Part shown: positions 32,330 through 43,864 of the stretch, piece by piece
How positions within the stretch are numbered: the stretch's first letter is position 1
Layout of the letters: each line of letters begins with the position of its first letter
NCBI GenBank assembly: GCA_030248225.1
Contig: JASANE010017598.1
Coordinates: forward strand, 1-64,000
From: Trileptium ribeirensis
Taxonomy: Eukaryota > Nematoda > Enoplea > Enoplida > Thoracostomopsidae
Direction: 5' to 3'
Length of the DNA stretch: 64,000 bases
Program-made: the position numbers and the translations under genes
The notes under the pieces: generated by a model
What the model saw: the letters and a program-made list of their open reading frames with translations, nothing else
Told to the model about the DNA's origin: nothing
Database searches by the model: none

Positions 32330-33445
32330 TCGAGCGGAGCGAAGCGTTCTTGTTTTTGTCAGAGAGGAAAAATCGGCACTGTCTATCCGTCCGTCCGTTG
32401 AACTGCTCAATAACTACTGGGCTGATTTAAAAATTTGCTGTATTTAATTAGTAATTGACTAATTAGTTAAGCGTGTTAGCTTGTTTTAGCATTTTCAAAC
32501 AAACAAATGTTTATTTTTCGATGAATAATTACAGTAAAGCTATTTTTTGTGCGTATATTACATCTCATCGTGCTGATTATGAATCTGTGTTTATTACTAT
32601 TCAGGAGATGTTAAAAACTTGCTAAATAGTTAATTAATTATTAGCTATTTACGAATTAATTAGCTAATTTTTTGAAAATTTCCAAAGTACTCAGAAATGA
32701 AAAAAATTGCACACCGGGGTTTTCTATGACGCTGATCACGAATATGACATTTCTGAAGCTCTAAAACTTGGCCATATGCTAGTTAGTTAAGTAATTAATT
32801 AGCTAATTAGTTAATTTTGTACAAATTTTAAAATCATATTAAAATTGTTGATTTTTTGCGTTCGAGGGTTTCGATCATGAATGTGTGACTTTGAAAGCTC
32901 TATGATTTTACCTATATGCTAAGTAGTTAATTAATTAGTTGACGTTACCAATAGTGCATTAAAGAAGAGTATGACACTTCCCTGTAGGTACTCACACGTA
33001 AACCGTGCTTGATCACGCGAGCATTTTCGATCTGACCTCCCCAGTTTTTGGTGGGAGTCGAGATGCATTGACCCCCAGATTCTGAAGGGTACCTCGGAAC
33101 CCCCAGTTTTTTGTGGGCGGGATAGGTCAAACCCTCCCAAAATACGGGGATGTCCTCCCCCCAGAATCTGGGGGATCAGTACATCTCGACCTTCCCAAAA
33201 ACTGGTGTGGTCAGGCCGAACACGTCCGCATCATAAAACATGGTTTACGTGAGAGTGCAGGGAAGTGTCATACCCTTCCCTAATGCACTCCTGATATTAC
33301 TTATTAGTTTAGTAATTTTTTAGTTAACTAGCTTTTTGTAAGGTGGGCTTGTAATGCTTAGTATAATTTGATTAAATATTTAGTTTAAATCCATGTATAC
33401 ATAAATAAGATGTATAATAGTTTGCCTATTGCTCCGCTCACTTTT
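32330..33445 (+). mobile_element. Repeat family A, copy 1 (interrupted)
   Basis: Starts near GAGCGGAGCGAAGCG and ends near GCTCCGCTCAC, so the ends are short inverted matches. The body has the order AAAAATCGGCACTGTC, TCAATA-CT-CTGGGCTGATT, many TTAATTAGCTAATTAG words, ATGAATAATTA, TTTTTGTGCG, and CGCTGATCACGAATATGA followed by TTTCTGAAGCTCTAAAACTT. The same order recurs at 63215-64000 and, shortened, at 60625-61025. A separate foldback element is nested at 32953-33289. Non-coding and non-autonomous. Confidence 0.75.
32953..33289. mobile_element. Foldback element nested in family A
   Basis: A 337-bp near-palindrome. The left arm (AGTGCATTAAAGAAGAGTAT, then GACACTTCCCTG, CACGTAAACC, CCAGTTTTTGG, GTCGAGATG, CCCCCAGATTCTG) is mirrored by the right arm with about 145 bp per arm. 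It interrupts the AT-rich body of a family A copy, whose other copy at 63.2-64.0 kb lacks it as far as it can be read. GC content is well above the host repeat. No protein. Confidence 0.8.
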
Positions 33446-33449
33446 TGTA

Positions 33450-33810
33450 ATTTATTACGCTTACTGGTTTGCAACTGGTTAAGATTAAAGTTTCATTTTG
33501 GTTGATATGTATTGCTTGTATATAATATTTTCAGATTGTGGTTAATAGTTTTGCATTCAAAGTTTATCGTCCAACTCACGATTTAATAGTGAGATATATT
33601 ATAAGCCTACGTCTGTGCTAACTTATGGCAACAGCGGGTATGATATTTTGTATTGTTCGTTGTCATTCTGTCCGCCTAATGATATCAGTGTATTACCGAG
33701 TCTTCGTGAATAGCACACATTGTTTGCTATGTAAGGGTTATGGAAAATAAACCACAGTTGAAAACAGATTACAATTAAAGAAAGCTGGGCTCTCTAAATT
33801 GTGTGTTGGC
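33450..33810. other. Non-coding AT-rich stretch
   Basis: Nothing recognised. Confidence 0.35.
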
Positions 33811-33812
33811 TG

Positions 33813-34011
33813 CTGGCTAGTCCAAACCTCGGAAATTATAGCCGCCGCCCCGCCCCCCGGCTCACCTCCCGGGGGGGCGCCTGATTTTGCCAGCAGGCCA
33901 TTTTTTTGCCGGATTTTGTCGCGTCTAGACGTTTATTTTTCTCAGCAGGGGGCTTTGAGCTGGGGAGGGATACCCGAATTTTTGCCGGGGCCACCACTTT
34001 AGACTAGCCAG
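33813..34011. mobile_element. Short GC-rich TIR element, copy 1
   Basis: Begins CTGGCTAGTCCAAACC and ends TTTAGACTAGCCAG, nearly perfect 14-bp inverted ends. The interior matches the element at 61833-62051: CTCGGAAATTATAGCC, TTTTTTGCCGGATTTTGTCG, CGTTTATTTTTCTCAGCAGG, GGCTTTGAGC, CCGAATTTTTGCCGG. Non-coding, 199 bp. The 67-codon frame over it is a by-product. Confidence 0.85.
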
Positions 34012-36005
34012 GGGTGGGGGCCCGGGCATTTTTCTGTTCCGCGTGGTTCGAAACAGGTGCCCCCCGGTTCATGCCCTCTGGCAACATGTTGGGCTCACAC
34101 CGGTACACTGTCTCCTGGCAAATTTGTTTTGTTTCCAGTCGGTCCAAAGTACATAAAGTTTGATCAAAATTTGTACTATTCTTTCCTGAAGCCAAAAATT
34201 TCGCAAATTTTACCAAAATTTACTTTAAAATCGCTTTTTCCATCGATCAAAAGCGTATTGGAAGTATTTTTGACACAGTTTTTAGCAGTTTTTCTTTTAG
34301 CAAAACCAGTCCTGGCAAATTCGGGGGGCCCCATATTTCGGAATCAGGAGGGCCCCGGTTCATACCCGCTGTCAAAATTTTGAGCGAATGGAGACCTTAG
34401 GAAAGCGGTTGTGTTCGAAATGATGCTGTATATTTATAATCAGAATAATGTGCGCGTAAAACCGAACGCAGGCGCAGTCGAACGATAGCACGATAGAACT
34501 GATTTCGATTAAACGCAAACGAATGTCGGTAAATCAAACGCAGGCGAACGAATCATGATTTATTAGTTACAAGCCAGCCTTGCTCGCCTAATCGCAGGCA
34601 ATACTTCAACGATAGCTAATAGTAAAACCTTATATATTTAGAACACTTGAACATGAATATTGTAGCGCAAACAACAGATACATGTTTGAAGTTCAAACTT
34701 TGAACGTAACCGTTCCAAAACGAACTTCTATAATTTTTTTTTAAGAATACAGTATGTTCAAAAGTCTAGGTTTAGATTCTATATATTACCAACTTCCTCT
34801 GCAAAACATTCTTCACCATCAGAATTCCGGCCAGTGTTTTTCATCCTATCGACAGTGCTCATATAGCCAGGGTGACTCGTGTATTTAAATAGAAAATGTC
34901 ATCTATATTTCCAGGCAACTCTTGTTCTAAATCAAGTGACAAAGATCACCGTTTGTTTGAGTTGATCAAGCAAATAGGATTTTAAAAACCTACCTCGATC
35001 CCAGCTATCGTCATAAACAATAGATATTTGGGCCCTCGTTCTTAAGATGGAGATGTATATAGTAGTTTTTCAGAATTTACCTGTTTTTAATTAAATGAAT
35101 TTTATACACAATTTATATATAATGTATGTTGGCCGTGTTGCTGTATAATTAGTCAGCTACCATGTAGCAAGTGAAGATAAACATTCCGGCGGCTTGGTGT
35201 GGTGGCAAGAAATATGACCACAAAGCCATGTGAATTAAAAATCTCCGTGTTTATTGATTTCAGTTTTTGTTTGTTCGATTCGTTTAAAATTTTGTTTGTG
35301 ACAATAGGCCAAAAATATCTAGTGAACGGCCAAAAAATTTTTTAAAAATTGTGACGCAAACGTTTTGCAGAATTTGTATCTCATGTTTTATTTTATGTGT
35401 CCTGAAAATTTAATTGTTAAAATATTGAAAATTGGTAGCCTCAAAATTTCATTAAATATTTGTTGTCGAACTGAAGTTTCTGGCTTGTATTCTTTCTAAT
35501 AGGTTCTACGTGTTTTTAATATTTTTGGTATAAACTTATCCGGGCCCTCCTAAAATTTTCCAAAACATTTCATTCGTGACCTCTAGCTTGGTTTTAGTGG
35601 CCTTCATGCACTCATTCACCAGGAACAACATAGATTCACAAATTGTCCACTTTCGGTTGAACTGAGGTCGTATGACCCTACTTTTAGGCCACCGGGCTTT
35701 ATTTTACAAAAGCCTTAGGTCCATAGTAGCTAGTTTAACTCATGCCGACGTCTTTTATGTACCCCACACAAGAAACACTGGAAAATTCTAATTTTAAGTT
35801 TTGGGCCAAATTAGGTACATTAAACCGTTTTGATCCAAGGTTACAACATGGCTGGACCCGGGCTATATTTCATACGAGCCAAGATCCTCTATGTGATACC
35901 GGTATCGCCGGTTGTCTCAGCACACTCATAATATCAAATCTAGTTTTCACGTCTGAGTTGGATGTAGGTATATATTTGAAATAGAAATGGCAAGTATGGT
36001 TTGTA
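34012..36005. other. Repeat-bearing non-coding stretch
   Basis: Starts with a GC-rich repeat remnant (34012-34380), including GGTTCATGCCCTCTGGCA, whose reverse complement occurs in the duplicated unit at 36.0-36.5 kb. The 108-codon frame at 34057-34383 lies in this remnant and has no motif. The remainder (34.4-36.0 kb) is AT-rich with nothing recognised. Confidence 0.4.
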
Positions 36006-36556
36006 TTTTGCCTAAATCGATGTACAGATTCAAACGCAGCGCGTAGATGGAGTAGAATGTATATACATAGGTCGCAGAAGAAAATATTTGTTTATCAAAA
36101 AATAAATTTGCAGTCAACCCGCCGTGGAGAATATCTGCTGCTCAAAACACCGCATAACTAACTATTTGCTAGACAAACAAGAATGTATAGTATATATATA
36201 TTGTTATGGCTTTGCGATTCGCTGAAAATTCTGCCAGAGGGCATGAACGGGAGGCGCCGAATTTTTCCATGTGTCATGAACTGGGGGCTATTTTGCCTAA
36301 ATTGATGTACAGATTCAAACGCAGCGCGCAGATGAAGTAGAATGTATATACATAGATCGCAGAAGAAAATATTTGTTTATCAAAAAATAAATTTGCAGTC
36401 AACCCGCCGTGGAGAATATCTGCTGCTCAAAACACCGCATAACTAACTATTTGCTATAGTATATATATTGTTATGGCTTTGCGATTCGCTGAAAATTCTG
36501 CCAGAGGGCATGAACGGGAGGCGCTGAATTTTTCCATGTGCCATGAACTATGGGCT
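36006..36556 (+). repeat. Recent tandem duplication, unit about 284 bp
   Basis: 36006-36289 and 36291-36556 are almost identical, from TTTTGCCTAAAT-GATGTAC to CATGAACT--GGGCT. Differences are a few substitutions plus 14 bases (GACAAACAAGAATG at about 36173) and a little of the adjacent TA run absent from the second copy. The near identity dates the event as recent. Confidence 0.93.
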
Positions 36557-37774
36557 CGAAATGAAAAATTTTTTTTCAAAATTTAATATTTTTTAGAAAG
36601 AACACAGCAAACAATAATAAATAGGCTAAGAAAACGGTGCAAAAACGTCTTTATTGAGTTTAAAACAATTTTTGGTCGAAAGTGGTTAAATTTTTAACTT
36701 CGGATGAGGATTTTTGTAAAATATAGACCTTCGACGCCGTTGGCTACGCGCTTATATATATGTACCGGGTTTTGTCTTTACCCATTTGGGTGCTGAAAGA
36801 GATAAAGTCTAACAAACTTTGTCGGTTTTTGCGATTTCCAATTTATTTGTGCATAGAAGGTTAGAATGTGTCTTAGGTTTTATAGTTTGCTGAATGTGAC
36901 AAAAGTTATATTTTGTGTTATGTGTATCCAATACGGTATCATTTAAGTACCTACAACTTGAAATATATCGCTTGAAGTATAGTTTTTCATGCAAGCTGTG
37001 ATTTAGAAATTTGAGATATTACTTTACCATCATTCTGTGCCATTAGAAGAAGCAGTAAAAGATGATACGATTAGGTCATGCTCTTTATGTATGGCTGGCG
37101 TAAAGTTATTGTTCTAAGAGGGTAAAGCGCGAAGTACGAAGCTAAATTTAGAAATTGAAATAGTTGCTGAGCATGGTCTAGGTACGCACGTTTTGTTTCC
37201 CGTGAATCAGTAGTCATTATAGAACGGGCGCCGATTGAAAATTTTGCCATCTTGGTCAATGGTGATATGGGCGATACACTTAAATACCTTAACATATGCA
37301 ACCGCAATTTTCGCGTACATTACAGAAGCGTACCGCGAATTTAAAAGCCGTTGGTGCAGCTGGAAATTTGCTAGTGTGTAAGTAATCATCGTAGGCAACT
37401 ATATACAACTAGACACTAGACATTACCCAAGTAGTGGTTTCAATATAATATTGCTGCGTACAACGTACGTATTATTGCTTGAATTTGAATGTTATACATA
37501 TGATCGCGTTATGCCTTGGGTCATTTACTTCCGTTTGGCATTGGACGTATATTTCGAGGATCACTTTTCGAGAGAACGCGACTGAATATCGAGCCAGCAG
37601 AGGCCATTTCTGACACTTATTGTAGGAGGCTAAATAAATACTAAAAGTCTGACATTATTGGTTTCGTTTTCATATTGGGTTCATAAAACACTCAGTTGTT
37701 AAATGCGTTTCTCTGGCTGATAACTGTGATAGCTCTTCATGCCAGCAGTTTAGCGAAAGAACTATAACAAATAT
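36557..37774. other. Region upstream of the ANKFY1-like start codon
   Basis: Should contain the promoter and 5' untranslated region of the gene starting at 37775, unless further upstream exons exist. No TATA box or CpG island stands out. Short minus-strand frames (36809-36994, 37071-37398) have no recognisable domain. Confidence 0.3.
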
Positions 37775-37974
37775 ATGGTTGCAGGTGAAGCTAAATTACA
37801 ACAACATTTGTCATTGCTTCGTGAAGAGTATGTTAAAATACAAAATCGACTTGCCGAAGCTGAGCGTCGGGCAGAAATTGCCGAAGTTGCTGCGGGAACG
37901 TCAAATAAGCGCGACTCGTATGTGGGACGTCTTGTGAGAACCGTGTCAGAGCTATTTGAGAAGGATCTGTACAG
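37775..37974 (+). CDS. ANKFY1: ANKFY1-like exon 1: N-terminal coiled coil
   Basis: Codes residues 1-66 plus two bases. From the ATG at 37775 a heptad-bearing helix reads LQQHLSLLREEYVKIQNRLA, matching the vertebrate start (an H-L-x-L-L-R-Q/E-E-Y-V-K-x-Q pattern), then SYVGRLVRTVSELFEKDLY leading into BTB. The donor GTATGT starts at 37975. I chose this ATG because the distance to the coiled coil equals that of relatives; no in-frame upstream ATG continues the homology. Confidence 0.93.
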
Positions 37975-40030
37975 GTATGTTGTTGGCACAACGTGCTCTA
38001 GACGAACATATATCTGATGTTTCAAGTGAACCATAATAAGGAATCATACATGTTTTGTAGCGGCCATGAGGTTTTGACCTTGATTTCCGCTTCTGACGGT
38101 CTTCTGGCATGAGGGTGGAGCTATAAGTGGTAGATTTAACTCCGAGATCGGGTGCTGTGCTGAGGTCTAGAGGCTAAATATTTGATAAATATTTTGTTAT
38201 ATATAGTATATCATTGAGTAACCGGAACCGGAACTGCAATTTTTTGCCGGAACCGGAACTGAAACTGGAACCTGGCCTTATCAATAAGGCACGGTTTATT
38301 TTTTTCGCATTTTTTGCGTAATTTACGCGTTTTTGAGGACCCGTTTCGCAATTTTTAAGCAATCTTTGCGTAATTTACGCCTTTTATTTCTAGGACCGGA
38401 CAAACTCAGCAGCTTACTTATGGACCGGATATTTTCCGCAGAATATTCGACATGATTCCTAATGCACAACAGCATCTGCTGCAATGACAACATGCATTAA
38501 TAACAGCATAAACAGTTTGTCTTTCGAGAATCCGTATAACTTATCCGTTCTGGAATTGTAGAAACAGTTGCATGCGGATATTAATGCATATTTTATATGT
38601 ATGCATATAAGTATTTTTGATTTTCTTTTTATGATAAAAATAACGCTTTTTTTGGTACACCGTTACGCATTTTAAAAACACAGATATGCGTAATTTTCGC
38701 TATTCGGAAATTGAAAAAAAAACTCTGCAATAAGGTACGATAAAAGAAATTATTAAAGAGCATCTTGGTTGTTGGGGTGAAAATGGGAATTTTGGGCGAT
38801 TTAACCCGTTGATCACGTGGCTTGCTTTGTTTTAAAAGTACACTGGCTACATAGTGTTACCCGTCTGAAGTAAAGTTTGGAGGTATGAATGCTGAATTTC
38901 TTTAACAAAATTGAAGACATCCTAGCAAGTGTTGGTTAACCGACAAAATAGTGATTTTGAGAAAATAATTATTTTGTTTTCACTTTTGCTACTTTTTGCT
39001 CTTATACAGTTGACTTTTTATTCATAAATATCACATTGCCTAAGGTATATTTCTGCTTAATCGCTTTGCTGAAATTTTCACCTTGCTTGCATTATTTTAA
39101 AAGTATATACATTGGATACGCCTCTATCCTTCTGAAGTAATGTGTGGTGATATGAATGCTAAATTTCTTTAACAAAATAATTGTGAAATTTTAGCATTCC
39201 ATAAATTACTTGTACTTTGGGGCTATATGGAGTCTATAGATTTTTGCGATAGCTGGTTGCAGTGAATGCAATTGTACTTACATGGAAAACAGCTATTTGG
39301 TAAGTACTAGGGCTCTGCATCGTAAAATTGTTATTTAAAGTTATAATTTTCTTGTAAGCTGTTATTTATAAATTGCGGAATGTCTCTAACTACCGTTGCT
39401 TTGTTAACACAATGTTAAGACGAGCAATTCCTACAAGATTAAATAAAAAATCCAACTGGCTGTAACCACAAATCTGTCAGCGTACACTGCGAAACCAAAA
39501 AGCGCAGCACAGTTTTCAAAATTTGTCAGCCTATAGCCCAAAGTCTTTGTAACATTGTTGCGAGTACAGCAGAATCAACTGCCATAGATGGATTTGGCAG
39601 TTGTTACAAAATTTGGCATTTTTAATACTTCTCTGTGGTGCCACTTAGTATGTAGGCACATTCTTTTTCGAATTGTTTTCGGAACAGCCACTAATATTTA
39701 GTGAAAATCTGTGCTCACTGACTTTAATGGGTGTATTTTTTCCCATCTGTGTTTTTGACGAGTGCTCAGAAGATCGACTTGGAACCTGAATTAGGCGATG
39801 AACCCAAATTAACTAGCTCGTCGTTTTTCCTCACCGACGAATTACCATAGTTAGACAATTTTATACAAAGCGCTATTCGATATCGCTTCATGTTGTTATC
39901 TCATAAGCATATGATTAACTGATAAAGACACAATAGGCAGCAGTGGTTTATCATAAGATACTAAGCGGGAACCGTTGAAGAATGGCATATGTAACAAATT
40001 CTTGACTAAGGAGCACTTCAAAAATTATTT

Positions 40031-40770
40031 GAATTCGAGTGGAACGAGAATTTTCAACTTTGGCTCTGGAGGGGGGTTGAGGAGGTCCTGTCTGTGTGTG
40101 TCTGTCGCACTTGGATCTCGATAACTGTTGGGTCGATTTTGAATAGCTCATTCGAACCGCAATGGTCGATTTAGGTGTAGTGACGGAGCCCGATTTTTGA
40201 ATGTTTTCCCGTGGGAAAAGTTATGGGGCAAAATGACGTCATTTTGGCCCATTTTTCGGGCACCCCTCCAGTTTTTGCGACTTTTCTCAATAAGTAAACG
40301 AGATATCCGCAAACTAATAGGCCTATTCGATATAGCTTTACCAGGGCTTTCCAATGACATATAACAAGTTTTTCAACTACTTCCCAATCTGGAGTCTATA
40401 AGTTTATAGTTGGCGCCAAATTTCATACTTGGTGAAAAGTCGTGGGAAATCCACCTAAATGTGTGTTTTTTGTTGCTTTTAGTGTCTTATATGGGGTTTT
40501 CTGGGCAGATAAACTCATTGCAAGTGTTAAAAATATTGTTGCGCAAATATTTTTTACTCTTCTGGTTCATACTTGGAATTAAAAAATTACGTTTTCGAAA
40601 TTTTTGGTCAGAAGTCGTGGGAAAAGCACCTGAATGTGTCTTTATTGTTGGTTTTAGTGTCGGATATGGGGTTTTCTGGGCTGGCAAGCTCATTGCGAGT
40701 GTCAAAAATATTGTGTGGCAAATATTTTTCAGACTTCTGCTTCGGGGGATTGTTCTCACCACTCGAATTC
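40031..40770 (-). mobile_element. Non-autonomous dispersed repeat, copy 2 (inverted)
   Basis: Reverse-complement copy of 19713-20460, bounded by GAATTCGAGTGG at 40031 and CCACTCGAATTC ending 40770, with homology reaching outward over TGGCTCGCAAGCGAG. It has the same tandem sub-blocks (CTCATTGC-AGTGT-AAAAATATT) and the same AAAATGACGTCATTTT palindrome. Frames at 40148-40360 and 40410-40821 are translations of this repeat and appear mirrored in copy 1; they are not genes. Confidence 0.85.
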
Positions 40771-41019
40771 TGGCTCGCAAGCGAGTTCAATAGTGAATAT
40801 GCTAGCATTTGTATTGACTAGAGTTATTATTTTTATTTTTATGGTTTATAAACTGTTTAATGGAGGTGAAAAAAAGGCTGTTGAGAAATGAGAAGGCTAA
40901 TTAAAGGTAAAAGAGTGAACACAAAGACAGAACTATTTTGTTTTTAGCATTATACAAATATCATTTGAATATTGCTACACTTACGGTTTAGTTTTCGGTT
41001 TTATTTCGGTTATTCCATG

Positions 41020-41330
41020 CTATATAGGTGTGTTTGGTCTCTTTCTTTAGTGGATCTCATCCTCTATATAGCTGCGAATAGTGTGCTACAATTGTCATTA
41101 TTTCGCTGCAGGGTGGGGTAAAAAGGTTTTTCAATGAGCCTTTCGATAAAGCAATTCGTCCTCTATGTACTTGAAAATTGCGAGCACAATCAGTATATCT
41201 TCTCAACTATTCTAGCAATGTGGTTGATATTCGGTGACTCACTTTGCAATGTATGACATAATATAGCTATGCGCATATTTCTAAATTACATATTCAACAC
41301 TCATAATTTCACCACCTTGGCGATAAGACC
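41020..41330 (+). repeat. Dispersed repeat family X, copy
   Basis: Shares TGGATCTCATCCTCTATATA, TTATTTCGCTGCAGG, AAAGCAATTCGTCCTCTATG, CAGTATATCTTCTCAACTAT and TACATATTCAACACTCATAAT in order with the copies near 18.4 kb and 56 kb. It runs directly into the SINE that follows. Confidence 0.6.
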
Positions 41331-41334
41331 AGCT

Positions 41335-41505
41335 AGTAGTATAACATATTTTTCATTTAGGCGTGGCGGTAGGAGCTTGAGCACAAAGGTGTGTGAAAAA
41401 CGACCGGCTGATAAGTTGGCCAGGGGTGGGTTTCGAATTCACGACCTTCCTCTCATGGGTACACAAGCAGGCGCTCTAACCAACTAATCTATCTCTGCCC
41501 CACTT
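41335..41505 (-). repeat. tRNA-derived SINE, copy 3
   Basis: Read on the minus strand: GTGGGGCAGAGATAGATTAG (acceptor/D side), AGTTGGTTAGAGCGCC (A-box region), then GTCGTGAATTCGAAACCC (B box), then the shared tail CGGTCGTTTTT...CTCAAGC...CTACCGCCACGCCTAAATGA. It is the best-preserved tRNA-like head of the three copies. The 72-codon frame on the other strand is an artefact. Confidence 0.82.
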
Positions 41506-43415
41506 CACAGCAGTTATAGAGCTATATACGTCAACTAGTTTTGCGTCGAAGCAAGTATGTATTCCAATTATCTGGAATCCAACCAGTCAATTTTGAAAAA
41601 TCAGGACTAATCAATTAATTGGACCAATTAAATGGAAATATTTTTTCATCAATTTTACACCCCTCCCTGTAAGCAAGTCTCGGGGCGGCACTCGCTCAAC
41701 ATGCACGATGTGCAACCCTTCAATTAGATCGCCGTCTAGGGTTTTATTTACCTTGTATTGTAGCTTCGGCTTTAATCGGTTAACGTATTTACTCGGACGA
41801 AAGCACTTTATTGGCGGTTGCAGGTCCGTACCATGGCGTAGTAGTAGCGCAACTTTTGGTATGTATTACAATGCTTTTAACCCATGTACCTCTCAATTTA
41901 GCTTATTTTTAGAGATTTGAGCAAGAATTGAGCCTCTAACACTATTGTAGCAAGTTATATATATATCCAGTAGCGGCAAAGGCTATTACAGCAAAGGCAA
42001 AAACCATACCGGAACCGGAATGTTGGTTTAAAAATTTTGTTTAACATTGTACAGATTTTTGCTTCATCTATGGTTCAATCATACGTTATATATAACGATC
42101 AGGTTCCAATATAGCCAAACAAAAGAAAAGGCTAACTCAGCAAATTACCCTGTGACACAAAATTTCAGTAAGAATTTTTCATCTCCACCCCACAGGAATT
42201 TGTTAACAAAACAAAGATAAGTCGATGCTTGTAGCAGCTTACCCATTCAAAAATCTGTGGTAAATGTTTGCTCAAAAATCAGAGTCATCTAACTGAGGGG
42301 CACTGGTTGCCGAACGCTAGCCTGAACAGTGTCTCTGGCCAACGATCATAACATTATAGTATACCTTTTTAGTTTCTTTTAGAACCATATAAACCAATAA
42401 TTTCAAGTTTCCTGTGGAGTAACATGTAACGAACGTGTGTCTGGTAAAGGGAGGGGATTAGAGACAGAGCGGAATTGTCTAATCTACGCTCCATGCCTTA
42501 CAGGAACATTATTCAGTTCAACGCAGTTTACGCAGGCCTGTACAAGGGAATCCATTTTTCCGCTTGGAGTAAAAAACCGTCAGCTTGATCGATAAATAAA
42601 TACTTCATCTTAATCGGTAGATAAATATTTTAGCTTCCTCAGCTCCTTCAAAGTCCCAGAGAGGCAATAATGTCATCGTAATACATTAAGTTTAACGTAA
42701 AATATATTTTTAATACATTTTTAATCCACAAGGCCTTCATTTCATGTTTCATATGTTTTACTACATATAAGTTTCCAAGATCCGTTTTAAATGGACTGTT
42801 CCGGTTCCAGTTATTCTGTGATATATAATAATTATACCATATCATGTTCATATACATTTGTCTATCGCTTTATATACATGTATGTTTAGATTATTTAGTA
42901 TTGTTTTTTTTTGACTTTGTGGGTGAACAAATACCAAAATTCGCTAAAATTGCACCTTATATTAAAATTTTTCGATGTCACAATTTGACAATTTAAGGGA
43001 TCAAAGTTTCGGTGAGGGAAGCGGCCAATATATGTCGACGGATGGATACACGGATCCAACTACATCTCTTCATGTTTTGTAGCAGAACTGTCGTTCGTTC
43101 AAACCCTTTAATAGTATTGCGTTTATTTATGGTTTATTGTTTCCATAACATTTTTAGTTTATTTTTCTTTCCATGTGTAACCCTTTAATATTTAGCAATC
43201 TCTTTGGAACGACATGTTCAACATATTATGATGTATTTTTCATAGAATCGGTACATGCAGGCATGTTATCAACTGCTGCAACCTAATTATGTTGAAAGAA
43301 ACAAACTCCTTCTCTAAAGCTTACTTTTCTACAGCTGATTGAATTGAAGTAACGGTAACTGTGTAAAAAGCGTGACGCTAAGACAAAAGCTGATAGTTTA
43401 TTAAAAATTTTGCAG

Positions 43416-43534
43416 TGACATCACAGTTCACGTCGACGGTCATCAACTTCGTGCACATCGATTCGTTCTCAGTGCGAGGTCTGACCATTGGGGCACGCTA
43501 GATTTATCAACTGTGGATCGATTGGAATTTAACG
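43416..43534 (+). CDS. ANKFY1: ANKFY1-like exon 2: start of BTB domain
   Basis: Follows TTTTGCAG. Joined to exon 1 it reads DITVHVDGHQLRAHRFVLSA and RSDHW, the classic BTB beginning (the D-x-x-H-A/R-H-K/R-x-V-L-x-A-R-S signature). The domain mediates protein-protein contacts. Donor GTTAGT at 43535; one base is left over to complete an Asp codon with exon 3. Confidence 0.94.
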
Positions 43535-43753
43535 GTTAGTCTTGTATTATCATATTAAGATTGCGTTGTGTTCGAGGCTGGAATGCTCTGCAGCCGACCT
43601 AGCCTGCTATGAAGTATACAGTGTCGAGTCTAAGATCTGCGAAATCATAGTGTATCTGGAAAACCTTTGGTCGACTCTTAAGATCTCTTTTTAAATCAAC
43701 AAGCATAATTATATCAACTCAAAGATAGTACAACAATCAGTGCACAGCAATCA

Positions 43754-43857
43754 TAGCCGAAACTATCTCGGGCGCTTGAAAGCTCTAAAAGCAACTATAT
43801 ACAGTTAGCCGAAACTATCTCGGGCGCTTGAAAGCTCTAAAAGCAACTATATACAGT
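43754..43857 (+). repeat. Perfect 52-bp tandem duplication
   Basis: 43754-43805 and 43806-43857 are identical, beginning TAGCCGAAACTATCTCGGGC and ending TATATACAGT. It lies in intron 2, just before a family Y repeat. Identity of the two units means a very recent event. Confidence 0.95.
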
Positions 43858-43864
43858 TCTTTTG

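Larger units (their letters stand above)
37975..43415 (+). other. ANKFY1-like intron 1
   Basis: About 5.4 kb, GTATGT...TGCAG. Contains the inverted copy of the 19.7-kb repeat (40031-40770), a minus-strand tRNA-derived SINE, a family X copy, and short CCGGAACCGGAAC and GCGTAATTTACGC motif clusters (38220-38390). No coding exon is missing: phases of exons 1 and 2 join to a Ser codon exactly as in relatives. Confidence 0.85.

Noticed and set aside
40410..40821. 127- and 82-codon frames with a GFSGQINSLQVLKILL-type segment
   Set aside because: The same segment appears in translations of the inverted copy at 19.6-20.0 kb; it is tandem repeat DNA of a non-coding element, without a shared start or intact frame.
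41410..41500. Functional tRNA gene on the minus strand
   Set aside because: A and B boxes are present but stems are mismatched and the sequence continues into a shared SINE tail, so it is a SINE head.
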